A DNA stretch of 54,291 nt. Origin: Fusobacterium naviforme. GTDB taxonomy: Bacteria > Bacillota > Clostridia > Lachnospirales > Lachnospiraceae. The notes under the pieces were generated by a model. It was not told where the DNA came from. It saw only the letters and a program-made list of their open reading frames with translations, and did not search any database. Shown here piece by piece: positions 1 to 7,352 of the stretch. Within the stretch, counting starts at the first letter, position 1, and the number at the start of each line of letters is the position of its first letter. The position numbers and the translations under genes were made by a program. Location: the NCBI GenBank assembly GCA_003014445.1, contig PYGH01000014.1, forward strand, positions 1-54,291. Reading direction: 5' to 3'.

Positions 1-203
1 ATCTTGCTGAAACCTTCTCTTCTCAAAAAATAATACGCAACAGAGCCGCCAACACCGATCACCTATACCGCCAAATACAGGGGTGGATTCTCCGATTACA
101 AAAAAATCGAGAGGGAGTCGACCTCCCTTTGGCATGCCTGTCAAGGCCATCTTACCCGAAAAAAGTTCCCTTGAACAGGTCGCATTTCGCGTATAAACGA
201 TGC
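1..203. other. No confident gene; possible remnant and weak hairpin
   Basis: I find no intact gene here. On the minus strand a short stretch reads like the C-terminal membrane anchor of a cell-envelope protein but carries a stop, so it is at best a remnant. A 6-bp hairpin (AGGGAG at 112-117 with CTCCCT at 123-128, then TTT) could be a weak terminator. Confidence 0.3.
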
Positions 204-325
204 ATCCCGTTTACAAATCTGGCATCTGGCATACAAAACTGGCGTTTCGCTTTCAAATATGCAGTTTTCAATTTACAAACAAGCATCTCGCCTTACAAAC
301 TGGCGCCTCAGATTACAACTCAGCG
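204..325. repeat. 122-bp repeat, copy 1 (about 21-bp internal units)
   Basis: Almost the same 122 bases recur at 14328-14449 in the same orientation with only a few differences. Inside each copy degenerate units of about 20-22 bp repeat, each built around TACAAA, a short gap and TGGC or AGC. Both copies lie roughly 90 bp upstream of a small HTH-containing locus (a toxin-antitoxin pair here, a lone HTH gene at 14540). No open frame looks protein-like. It may be a dispersed regulatory or mobile non-coding element. Confidence 0.75.
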
Positions 326-363
326 TGTTGTCTGATCTGCACTTTTCTGGACAGGAAAGCAAA

Positions 364-392
364 TTGACAAAATGAGATATATCTCATATAAT
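364..392 (+). promoter_or_regulatory. Toxin-antitoxin promoter with internal operator
   Basis: There is a consensus -35 TTGACA (364-369), a 17-bp spacer and a consensus -10 TATAAT (387-392). The spacer holds a perfect 16-bp palindrome, ATGAGATATATCTCAT (372-387), so a bound dimer would block RNA polymerase. This fits autorepression by the downstream HTH antitoxin. The toxin start follows 24 bp downstream of the -10 behind a GAGGA ribosome site. Confidence 0.85.
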
Positions 393-416
393 AATATAGA
401 CAAATGAGGATCACTT

Positions 417-782
417 ATGGCATTTGAAATTGAGTTTTATAAAACGAAGGACGGCAAGGAGCCGGTTGTGGATTTTTTGGATTCTTTAGATGATAAAATG
501 GCTGCCAAACTTGTTGGTTTCATGGAAGTGCTGGAGGAAAAAGGTACAGAACTCCGGATGCCGTATTCAGAGTATCTGGATGATGGCATTTTTGAACTGC
601 GTTGTAAGCAGGGAAGTAATATAACAAGAGTGCTGTATTTTTTCTATATAGGAAAAAAGATTATTGCTACAAATGGATTTGTGAAAAAAACACAAAAGAC
701 ACCACCAAAGGAACTAAAACTAGCAAAGGAAAGACGGGCTGATTGGCTGGAACGCCACAAGGAGGTTCGAGATGACACTTAA
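417..782 (+). CDS. HigB/RelE-type toxin (phage Gp49-like family)
   Basis: This 121-residue protein resembles the Gp49-like (HigB/RelE superfamily) toxins, ribosome-dependent or free mRNA interferases that stop translation. Recognisable features are the N-terminal EFYKTKDGKEPVVDFL, the middle LDDGIFELRCKQGSNITRVLYFF strand region (split by family-typical Arg residues) and a C-terminal GFVKKTQKTPPKE helix with KxQxTP. It precedes its HTH partner and overlaps it by 11 bp, the toxin-first order usual for this family. The promoter with a palindromic operator lies directly upstream. The start is supported by GAGGA six bases before the ATG. Which RNA it cuts cannot be seen from the sequence. Confidence 0.88.
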   Translation: MAFEIEFYKTKDGKEPVVDFLDSLDDKMAAKLVGFMEVLEEKGTELRMPYSEYLDDGIFELRCKQGSNITRVLYFFYIGKKIIATNGFVKKTQKTPPKELKLAKERRADWLERHKEVRDDT

Positions 783-1062
783 GGAATATAAGAATAACAG
801 GATGAAGGATCCCGGGTTTGCGCAAGCATATGAGGAGATGCAGCCGGAAATGAATGTCATCCGTGCCATCATAGATGCGCGTATATCACAGAATATGACG
901 CAGAAGGAACTGGCAGAAAAAACAGGGATTGCGCAAACAGAGATCAGCAGACTTGAGAATGGAACCAGAAATCCATCCATCAAGCTCCTTCAAAGGCTTG
1001 CGGATGGAATGGATATGGTTTTGAACATTTCGTTCACGCCCAAAGCGAAGACTCATAGATGA
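772..1062 (+). CDS. XRE-family antitoxin of the HigB-type pair
   Basis: This is a 96-residue protein with a cro/C1-type helix-turn-helix at about residues 32-82 (MTQKELAEKTGIAQTEISRL then ENGTRNPSIKLLQRLADGM). The N-terminal 30 residues (MTLKEYKNNRMKDPGFAQAY) are the usual toxin-contacting segment of such antitoxins. It overlaps the toxin gene by 11 bp, so the two are translationally coupled. The inferred roles are neutralising the toxin and repressing the promoter at 364-392 through the 16-bp palindrome. Confidence 0.88.
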   Translation: MTLKEYKNNRMKDPGFAQAYEEMQPEMNVIRAIIDARISQNMTQKELAEKTGIAQTEISRLENGTRNPSIKLLQRLADGMDMVLNISFTPKAKTHR

Positions 1063-1077
1063 TCTATGAAAATCTGA

Positions 1078-1424
1078 ATGTCAGGAATTCTGACACGAAA
1101 GTATTCGGTATTTCCCGTTCGGCCTCGTATAATCAGAAATGAAGGAAAGCAAATCATTACAAGGCACAATACGGAATAGGAATGTGTCAATAGCAGAACG
1201 ACGTGCGTTGAACGATTCCGTCAGATGTCGTGATTGATTCTGGCAGGAGGCAGAACTGGGAAGTACAACACTCTGTAACAATGGATTCGATGTACAACAA
1301 ATTGACAACAGGCGCATGGCAGGAGATAAACAATAAACCATGGTGACAGACAGGCGGTTTCAGGCAACACCGGGACGAAAACTATGACAACAGACCAAAA
1401 CAGATCATCAAAACAATATCGGAA
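1078..1424. repeat. 347-bp non-coding repeat, copy 1
   Basis: This segment recurs at 8669-9015 in the same orientation with high identity. It starts with a palindrome (TGTCAG-GAATT-CTGACA) and ends in an A-rich stretch. A frame is open on the minus strand of both copies, but it has no recognisable domain and no good ribosome site. Copy 1 is followed by an IS1595-type transposase, copy 2 by a methionyl-tRNA-synthetase-type tRNA-binding domain. It is probably a dispersed intergenic element; its ends are set only by where similarity stops. Confidence 0.8.
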
Positions 1425-1550
1425 GGCGTTAGTAAAGAAACGGGTTGATAAGCGGCAACAAGCTCTGCCCCTAAAGTTTTTCTACTTTTGTACATTTGAA
1501 TGTACGATGCTTCCCTGAAACCTGATCTATATTGGTCGTGCCAGGAGAAC

Positions 1551-2587
1551 ATGACCATGGGCAACATCGAATGCATTTTAGATGAAGTAAACAACCTCTC
1601 CGATTCGGACCTTAAGATTCTTGTTAACAAAATCATGGATCGGTTGAAGCTGGTGAAGGCGTTCGCATCTCTGGATAAGGTCATCCCACAGATGGAGTGT
1701 CCAGTCTGCCACACTAATGCACATGTTGTTAGAAACGGTCACAAACATGGTAAGCAGGCATTTCTGTGCCGGGCATGTGGAAAATCATATGTTACAACGA
1801 GTAACACGCTTCTTGCTTGCTCGCACGATAGCAGCGTTGTCTGGAAAACCGTCCTTACTGACACGCTTATGGGCGTATCCCTTGGTGACACCAGGGATGG
1901 ACTCAAACTGCGGCATATCAAGATCAGTCATACCAGACTCTTCTTTATGAGGCATAAGATCATGCTGGCGCTGGAGGATCTCCAGGAAATCAGCCCCGCA
2001 ATGATCGAAGATGTCGTTGAAGCAGACGAAACCTATGTACCGGAGTCAGAAAAGGGGACAAAGTTCGGACCTGGCGCTAAGAGAAACCCCCGTAAGCGCG
2101 GGACTCCAACAGCCAAGCCAAGCGCGGTCTTTCTGACGAGCAGATCTGCATCTGCACTGCAGTTCAGCGTAAAAGCGGCGATCTGGTTGTAAAGTCAGAG
2201 AACCGAACAAGGCCTTCCACAAAGGATGTCGTTGACATCTACACAGGTCATGTTAAGAGGGGAACCCTGTTCCTCACGGATGGAATGAACGCAGATTCGA
2301 AGCTGGGCAGGGCGCTGGGTCAAAGCATTATGAACGTAAAGAAGGAGACTGGCAGCTTCTTCAGCCTGAACACGGTTAACAATCTGCACAGCTTCATCAA
2401 GAACCGTTGCTACGACTACCAGGGTGTGGCTACCAAATATTTGAATCGTTACAACCTCGTATTTCGTGCAGCGTACAGGATGAGGCTGTCAGTTGATGAG
2501 CTTGCAGAAAAGCTCTTTCTGGCGCGTGATCCGAAGAGAGTGCATCACTATGATGATGTCAAGAAATTGAACTTGCTTGCTGTGTAA
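1551..2587 (+). pseudogene. IS1595-type (ISXO2-like) transposase, frameshifted
   Basis: The N-terminal part (1551-~2120) has a zinc ribbon (CPVCHTNAHVVRNG then FLCRACGKSY) and the first catalytic Asp in VEADETY. The C-terminal part, in the -1 frame up to 2587, has the second Asp in LFLTDGMNADS and the typical NLHSFIKNRCYDYQGVATKY block. The break is a tandem duplication of CCAAG (2113-2117 and 2118-2122): removing one copy restores AKRGLSDEQ and one continuous frame. The element is therefore dead by mutation rather than by programmed frameshifting. An AGGAG site supports a start at 1551 or 1557. I could not define terminal inverted repeats. Confidence 0.85.
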
Positions 2588-2629
2588 ATATATTCCTTTG
2601 AATTTTTATATTACATATCAACCCGAATC

Positions 2630-2830
2630 TTTACTAACGCCAAAGGATTTAATGACTTGGCGACTACGCACGCTGACCTTGCCGCCGAGTGGGCAGAAAG
2701 AAATTATCCCCTAATGCCTGATGAGGTAAACGCAAAATCAAGACACAATATTTGGTGGAAGTGTAAGACCTGTGGCAATGAGTGGAAGTCCGTTATCAAT
2801 GCTCGTGTAAAAGGAACAGTACCAATTTGA
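2630..2830 (+). pseudogene. Zinc-ribbon (DUF4379-like) protein fragment
   Basis: An open stretch without a start encodes the pattern NDLATTHADLAAEWAERNYP, then WWKCKTCGNEWKS, then a stop at 2828-2830. This is the repeat unit of treble-clef/zinc-ribbon proteins of the DUF4379 type, which usually carry several such units, often near nuclease-like domains. One unit is left, 40 bp beyond the dead transposase. It is most likely the remnant of a larger gene interrupted by the insertion. Confidence 0.7.
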
Positions 2831-2922
2831 AACCTTCAATTTCATGCCGCTTTAGATGACATTCAGTGTCAGACTGCTGAGTGTCTTGAATTCGGGATTA
2901 TGTAAAAAATTTTTCCTCCCCC

Positions 2923-2973
2923 TTGACAAATAAAAAATCATGAGCATAATAGCAGTTGAAAGGTTGTTCAACT
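2923..2973 (+). promoter_or_regulatory. Promoter and operator of the cad operon
   Basis: TTGACA (2923-2928), 16 bp, then CATAAT (2945-2950). Just downstream is an inverted repeat, AGTTGAA (2954-2960) and TTCAACT (2967-2973), matching the general form of ArsR/CadC operators. It lies on the expected transcription start, so the repressor would block initiation until Cd, Zn or Pb binds. Confidence 0.8.
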
Positions 2974-2995
2974 ACTAAAGAAAGGCGGTGACCTT

Positions 2996-3352
2996 ATGGC
3001 AGAACAGTCTTACACTTGCGATTGCGATGTGATACATGAGGAAGTCGTGAATGAGGTAAAAACTAAGATGCAGTCGAAGGAGGATTACGTTCAACTGGCA
3101 TCTTTGTTTAAGCTGTTCGGCGATGGTACCAGATTGCAGATTTTACACGCCTTGGAGCAGAGCGAGATGTGCGTATGCGATCTTGCCGTACTACTTGGGG
3201 TCACAAAATCTGCCGTTTCTCACCAGTTAAAAGCATTGCGTCTTGCAAATCTGGTAAAATTCCGCAGAGAAGCCCAGATCGTCTATTATTCTCTTGCTGA
3301 TGACCATGTAAAAGGATTGATAGAGATGGGTTTTGAGCATTTGCGGGAGTAG
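2996..3352 (+). CDS. cadC: ArsR/CadC-type metal-responsive repressor
   Basis: This 118-residue winged-helix repressor has the ArsR core at residues 30-110, including LFKLFGDGTRLQILHAL and the recognition helix region KSAVSHQLKALRLANLVKFR. Two thiolate clusters match the CadC metal site: C8 and C10 in the N-terminal arm (YTCDCD) and the CVC of EMCVCDLA in helix alpha3. Binding of soft metals (Cd, Pb, Zn) there releases the DNA in characterised relatives. It precedes a CadA-type ATPase and has operator-like repeats before it and again before cadA. The gene name rests on motifs and context. Confidence 0.88.
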   Translation: MAEQSYTCDCDVIHEEVVNEVKTKMQSKEDYVQLASLFKLFGDGTRLQILHALEQSEMCVCDLAVLLGVTKSAVSHQLKALRLANLVKFRREAQIVYYSLADDHVKGLIEMGFEHLRE

Positions 3353-3373
3353 GGAATATATTTTTACATTCAT

Positions 3374-3393
3374 AGTTGAATGGTTGAGCAATA
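3374..3393 (+). promoter_or_regulatory. Second, degenerate ArsR-type operator before cadA
   Basis: AGTTGAATGGTTGAGCAATA repeats the left half and spacer of the operator at 2954-2973 (AGTTGAA-N-GGTTG) but has a weaker right arm. It lies between the repressor gene and the ATPase gene, so the repressor may bind there as well. Confidence 0.5.
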
Positions 3394-3417
3394 AAGCAAA
3401 AATACAAGGAGGCCATT

Positions 3418-5778
3418 ATGGAACGAGTTTTCATGCTGAAAGGGCTGGATTGCCCGAACTGCTCCGCAAAGATTGAAAAGGAGGTCGGGGAACTGGATGG
3501 GGTTACTTTCTCTGTTATCAATCTGATGAAGCAGACATTAACAGTTAATGTGACACCGAGTGCCGCGAGTACGATAGCGGGCAATGTTGAAACCATTGTC
3601 CACAGTCACGAGCCAGATGTGGAGGTTCAGGAGAAAACAGCCGCACCGGTTACAAAAACGTATTTACTGAAAGGGTTGGACTGTCCGAACTGCTCCGCAA
3701 AAATCGAAAAAGAGGTTGGAGAGCTGGACGGGGTGACTTCGTCCGTTGTCAACCTGATGAAGCAGACATTGACAATTCAAGTGGCGTCGGATGCTGCGAG
3801 TACGATAATGGGAAAAATAGAAACCATTGTCCACAGCCATGAGCCGGATATTCCCGTTTCAGAGTATGTGCCCGAAGCCGCCGCTGCTGGAAAAACAAAT
3901 ACCGCGGCAGATGATGACGATGATGACGGTGACCCCAAGAAGAAAATCATCCGACTGAGTGTTGGCGCTGTCCTTTATGCGGTTGGCATAGTCCTGTCAG
4001 TCTTTGCCAAGGTACCGCTGCCGGTGGAACTTGGTTTCCTGATCGCATCCTACATCATTCTTGGCTACGACGTTGTGCTGAGAGCCTTAAAGAATATCCT
4101 TAAGGGCCGAGTCTTTGATGAAAACTTCCTGATGACCCTTTCCACCGTCGGTGCATTTGCCATTGGTGAATACCCGGAAGCGGTTGCCGTCATGCTGTTC
4201 TACCAGATTGGGGAACTGTTTCAGGATCTGGCTGTTCAGCGTTCCAGAAAGTCCATTGCCGACCTGATGGATATTCGCCCTGATGCGGCTACGGTAAAGA
4301 GAAACGGTGAACTTCTCACCGTTGCGCCGGAGACGGTTGCGGTCGGAGAAGTCATTGTTGTGAAGCCAGGCGAGAAGATTCCTCTGGACGGCGTTGTGCT
4401 TGACGGGGAATCCATGCTTGATACCAAGGCTCTTACCGGCGAATCTGTTCCGAGAAGTGTCCGTAAGGATGATGACGCACTTTCCGGCTGCATCAATCAG
4501 AGCGGCGTATTGACGATTCAGGTCACGAAAGTTTTCGGAGAATCCACCGTTTCCAAGATCATTGATCTGGTGGAGAATGCTTCGAGCAGAAAAGCGCCTA
4601 CGGAAAACTTTATTACAACCTTTGCCCGGTACTATACTCCTGTAGTTGTGATCATGGCCGCAATTCTTGCCATTCTTCCTCCGTTGGCGTTTGGCGGCGC
4701 GTGGGCTGATTGGCTCCACAGAGGGTTTGTGTTCCTCGTTATCTCCTGCCCGTGCGCACTGGTCATTTCCATTCCGCTGACTTTCTTCGGCGGCATTGGC
4801 GCTGCATCCAAGCACGGTGTGCTGGTGAAAGGCAGCAACTATTTGGAAGCGTTAAATAAAGTCAGCACGGTTGTCTTCGATAAGACGGGAACGCTTACCA
4901 AAGGCGTTTTCAAAGTAACCGATATTTTCCCGGAAAACGGGTTCACCGCAGATCAGGTGCTTGAATATGCAGCGAAAGCGGAGAGCTTTTCCAACCATCC
5001 GATTGCAAAGTCCATTCTCACGGCCTTTGGCAAAGAAATCGACCAGAACACGATTTCTGATTACAAAGAGGTTTCGGGCCATGGTATCAGCGTGAACGAC
5101 GGTGGCAGAAATGTTCTTGCCGGAAACAGCAAGCTGATGGACGCGGAAGGCATCTCTTATACTCCGTGTGAGAAAGCCGGCACAAAGGCTTATGTCGCTG
5201 TTGACGGAAAGTATGCCGGTTGCATCCTGATTGCGGATGAAGTGAAGCCGGACAGCAAGAAAGCTATTTCCGATTTGAAGCGGATAGGCGTAGAAAAGAC
5301 TGTTATGCTTACCGGCGATGATGAGAAGATCGCCAAGGCGGTTGCTGACGAATTAGGACTGGATGAATACCATGCCCAGCTTTTGCCTGACCAGAAGGTA
5401 GAAGAGGTTGAACTTTTGGACAGCCAAAAAAGACAGGGCGGTAAACTGGCCTTTGTCGGTGACGGTATCAATGACGCCCCGGTGCTTGCCCGTGCGGATG
5501 TCGGTATTGCAATGGGGGGTCTTGGCTCCGATGCCGCTATCGAAGCCGCCGACGTCGTACTGATGACGGATGAGCCGGGAAAACTGGTAGAGGCTATAGA
5601 CGTGGCCAAGGCGACCAAGAAGATCGTCACGCAGAATATCGTGATTGCCCTTGGAATCAAAGGCGTGTTCCTGATCCTCGGTGCTCTCGGTATTGCAGGG
5701 ATGTGGGAAGCAGTATTTGGCGATGTAGGTGTTACCATTATTGCCGTTATCAATGCTATGAGGATTTTAAAAAAATAA
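3418..5778 (+). CDS. cadA: Cd2+/Zn2+-exporting P1B-type ATPase
   Basis: A 786-residue membrane pump that uses ATP to export Cd, Zn or Pb. Two tandem heavy-metal-associated domains (about residues 1-75 and 78-152) each carry GLDCPNCSAKIEKEV, followed by an Asp-rich linker (ADDDDDDGD). Next come membrane helices, the A-domain TGES, the metal-site CPC in SCPCALVIS, the phosphorylation site DKTGT, the SNHP motif and the hinge GDGINDAPVLARADVGIAMG. The CPC form with two DCPNC domains is that of ZntA/CadA pumps. The two HMA units are also DNA duplicates, 231 bp apart. It follows the CadC-type repressor, with AAGGAGG before the ATG. Confidence 0.95.
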   Translation: MERVFMLKGLDCPNCSAKIEKEVGELDGVTFSVINLMKQTLTVNVTPSAASTIAGNVETIVHSHEPDVEVQEKTAAPVTKTYLLKGLDCPNCSAKIEKEVGELDGVTSSVVNLMKQTLTIQVASDAASTIMGKIETIVHSHEPDIPVSEYVPEAAAAGKTNTAADDDDDDGDPKKKIIRLSVGAVLYAVGIVLSVFAKVPLPVELGFLIASYIILGYDVVLRALKNILKGRVFDENFLMTLSTVGAFAIGEYPEAVAVMLFYQIGELFQDLAVQRSRKSIADLMDIRPDAATVKRNGELLTVAPETVAVGEVIVVKPGEKIPLDGVVLDGESMLDTKALTGESVPRSVRKDDDALSGCINQSGVLTIQVTKVFGESTVSKIIDLVENASSRKAPTENFITTFARYYTPVVVIMAAILAILPPLAFGGAWADWLHRGFVFLVISCPCALVISIPLTFFGGIGAASKHGVLVKGSNYLEALNKVSTVVFDKTGTLTKGVFKVTDIFPENGFTADQVLEYAAKAESFSNHPIAKSILTAFGKEIDQNTISDYKEVSGHGISVNDGGRNVLAGNSKLMDAEGISYTPCEKAGTKAYVAVDGKYAGCILIADEVKPDSKKAISDLKRIGVEKTVMLTGDDEKIAKAVADELGLDEYHAQLLPDQKVEEVELLDSQKRQGGKLAFVGDGINDAPVLARADVGIAMGGLGSDAAIEAADVVLMTDEPGKLVEAIDVAKATKKIVTQNIVIALGIKGVFLILGALGIAGMWEAVFGDVGVTIIAVINAMRILKK

Positions 5779-5830
5779 GGGATTTAGATGAAATTGCTTT
5801 TTTTGCTACCTGCCCTAAGAGGTGATTGAA

Positions 5831-5959
5831 ATGAACACGCAGGTTTGGATAGGAATCATTTTGCCATTTCTGGGGACCTGTCTTGGCGCAGCTATGGTGT
5901 TCGTGTTGAAGGACAGAATACCAAAGCGAAGATCAGCACTTTTCGGCAGATGCCCTTAG
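5831..5959 (+). pseudogene. ZIP-family metal transporter, N-terminal stump
   Basis: An ATG with AGAGGTG upstream starts MNTQVWIGIILPFLGTCLGA, then AMVFVLKDR, which is the first transmembrane helix of ZIP (ZupT/GufA-like) divalent-metal transporters. The frame ends after 42 residues where about 270 are expected. It lies 52 bp downstream of cadA and would have been part of the metal operon. What follows belongs to other gene remnants, so the gene was cut by a deletion or insertion. Confidence 0.72.
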
Positions 5960-6036
5960 ACTTACATCATTTACACCAATTTCTACAAATAATACTGCTC
6001 CGAGGGTGTACGTTTAGGAGATAGGAAAGCCTAAAA

Positions 6037-6147
6037 ATGGGCTTCAAACAATATATCAGTAGAACCTGGCAGATGATAGAACAGCAAGTGAATGATGTAC
6101 CATTTCGTCCCGACACTCCGCAACGGAACCTCAGCGGCTTCGGCTGA
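6037..6147 (+). pseudogene. Short N-terminal gene fragment, unknown
   Basis: An ORF of 36 codons with a good AGGAGATAGG upstream reads MGFKQYISRTWQMIEQQVND then VPFRPDTP. It runs out exactly where the MetRS-like remnant begins. I do not recognise the family. The quality of its start and the abrupt end suggest the front of a lost gene rather than a functional peptide. Confidence 0.4.
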
Positions 6148-6650
6148 AAACGGAGCTTCTTCATCATCTGCGAAGGCAGAGAGCGGAGAAGATGCCGATG
6201 GAGAAGCAGCCGGAGAGAAGGCCGCTTCTGAAGACAGGAGCGGATTCTTCACACCGAACGACAGCATCGATTTCTCAAACGTGAAGATTGAGCCGCTCTT
6301 TGAGGAGCAGGTCGATTTCGACACCTTCAGCAAATCCGATTTCCGGGCGGTGAAGGTAAAAGAATGCTCAGCTGTTTCCGAAGTCCAAGAAGCTCTTAAA
6401 GTTCGTTCTGGACGACGGTACGGGCACGGATCGGGTGATTTTAAGCGGTATTCACGCCTATTACGAGCCGGATGAGCTGGTCGGAAAGACCCTGATCGCC
6501 ATCACCAATCTCCCGCCGAGAAAGATGATGGGCACCGACTCCTGCGGCATGCTTCTCTCCGCTGTGAACAACAAGAAGGACAGCGAAGACGAAGAACTTC
6601 ATCTTCTGATGGTGGATAACCATATCCCGGCAGGCGCGAAGCTGTATTGA
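6148..6650 (+). pseudogene. MetRS C-terminal tRNA-binding domain, frameshifted copy
   Basis: The reading frame encodes the EMAP-II/Trbp111-like OB-fold found at the C-terminus of methionyl-tRNA synthetase: FEEQVDFDTFSKSDFRAVKV in one frame, then VLDDGTGTDRVILSGIHAYY and VDNHIPAGAKLY in the next. One extra base near 6376-6384 separates the two frames when compared with the intact copy at 9030-9503. The Ala/Glu/Ser-rich stretch before it resembles a linker. No catalytic MetRS domain is present. It is a relic of a fused or duplicated metG tail. Confidence 0.8.
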
Positions 6651-6706
6651 TCCGGGGATAATCACAGGCGGAAAACCTGACACACATCCCAGTTCCAAAA
6701 ACCTTC

Positions 6707-6750
6707 AAGGCACTTCTTTTCAGAATCAATCTGAGAGGGGGTGCCTTTTT
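6707..6750 (+). terminator. Rho-independent terminator-like hairpin
   Basis: AAGGCAC (6707-6713) pairs with GTGCCTT (6741-6747), with an inner CAGA/TCTG pairing and a run of Ts after the stem. It lies about 60 bp after the broken MetRS-domain gene. A related sequence (AATCAATCTGAGAG) recurs near 7160. Confidence 0.65.
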
Positions 6751-6822
6751 GCGTGCAAACAGCAGGAAAAGAGGCTGAAATGCCTTTCATCCCTGTTTGA
6801 ATGGAAACCAGATGACGCAGAT

Positions 6823-7059
6823 GTGTATGATCCTTGCATCTGCCCACAAATCTTCTTCCGCTATGCAGATGGAATCGCGTACTACAGACTGACGGAGAAG
6901 ACGATTACCCGACTGGCAAAAGAAGCGGAAGCCATCTACAAGATTGACGGAAAGATGGTTCTTGTCCGGCGTGATCTCTTTGAGTCGTATCTCAGAAAAC
7001 AGTACAGGAAAACCGGAAGAGGACCGGGATTGGAGGAAAAGGATGAAAGCAGCAGATAA
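6823..7059 (+). CDS. DUF6462-like small excisionase/HTH protein
   Basis: A protein of up to 78 residues with the pattern RYADGIAYYRLTEKTITRLA, KEAEAIYKIDGKMVLVRRDL, FESYL. This resembles DUF6462 proteins, small winged-helix/excisionase-like proteins common on Lachnospiraceae conjugative elements. The start is uncertain because no clear ribosome site precedes the ATG at 6823. It lies between remnants, with no integrase nearby, so it may be a leftover of a mobile element. Confidence 0.6.
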   Translation: MYDPCICPQIFFRYADGIAYYRLTEKTITRLAKEAEAIYKIDGKMVLVRRDLFESYLRKQYRKTGRGPGLEEKDESSR

Positions 7060-7170
7060 GTTTCCTTATCCAGATATCATGACAAAAATAGCATGTGTGA
7101 TATTGATCGAAAGTCAAAAATGCATATGTTAAATGCGCAAAGATGCACTCCTTTTTCAAAATCAATCTGA

Positions 7171-7187
7171 GAGAGGAACCTCTTTTT
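7171..7187 (+). terminator. Small terminator-like hairpin
   Basis: AGAGG (7172-7176) and CCTCT (7179-7183) form a short stem followed by TTTT. The preceding AATCAATCTGAGAG matches the terminator at 6707-6750, so this may be a degenerate copy of the same element. Confidence 0.4.
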
Positions 7188-7231
7188 GCATTTCGTTTGC
7201 CGGTGGTGCAAAATGTCAATTCATATAAGAT

Positions 7232-7335
7232 GGACAAAAATGCGGAATCCGCAAAAATGTCACATGAAGAGTTGACGACCAGTGTGATGTGGGCTACAAT
7301 GTAAATGGACAAAAATGCGGATTCCGCATTTTTGT
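7232..7335 (+). promoter_or_regulatory. Promoter flanked by two related palindromes
   Basis: A strong promoter, TTGACG (7272-7277), 17 bp, TACAAT (7295-7300), lies between two sites built on ACAAAAATGCGGA. The downstream site (7309-7335) is a perfect 13-1-13 inverted repeat placed just after the expected transcription start. The upstream site (7232-7260) has the same left arm and the palindromic core GCGGAATCCGC but a changed right arm. The arrangement suggests tight repression, perhaps by looping, of the ATPase gene at 7353. Confidence 0.8.
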
Positions 7336-7352
7336 ATCATTATTAGACAGGG

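Noticed and set aside
129-335. 68-codon plus-strand frame over the 122-bp repeat
   Set aside because: It covers a repeat with 21-bp periodicity, has no ribosome site, and the second copy of the repeat is read in a different context.
1081-1341. Minus-strand frame in the 347-bp repeat, also open in the second copy (8672-8932)
   Set aside because: Conservation is of the DNA as a whole. No domain, signal peptide or ribosome site is visible, so an RNA or DNA element is more likely.
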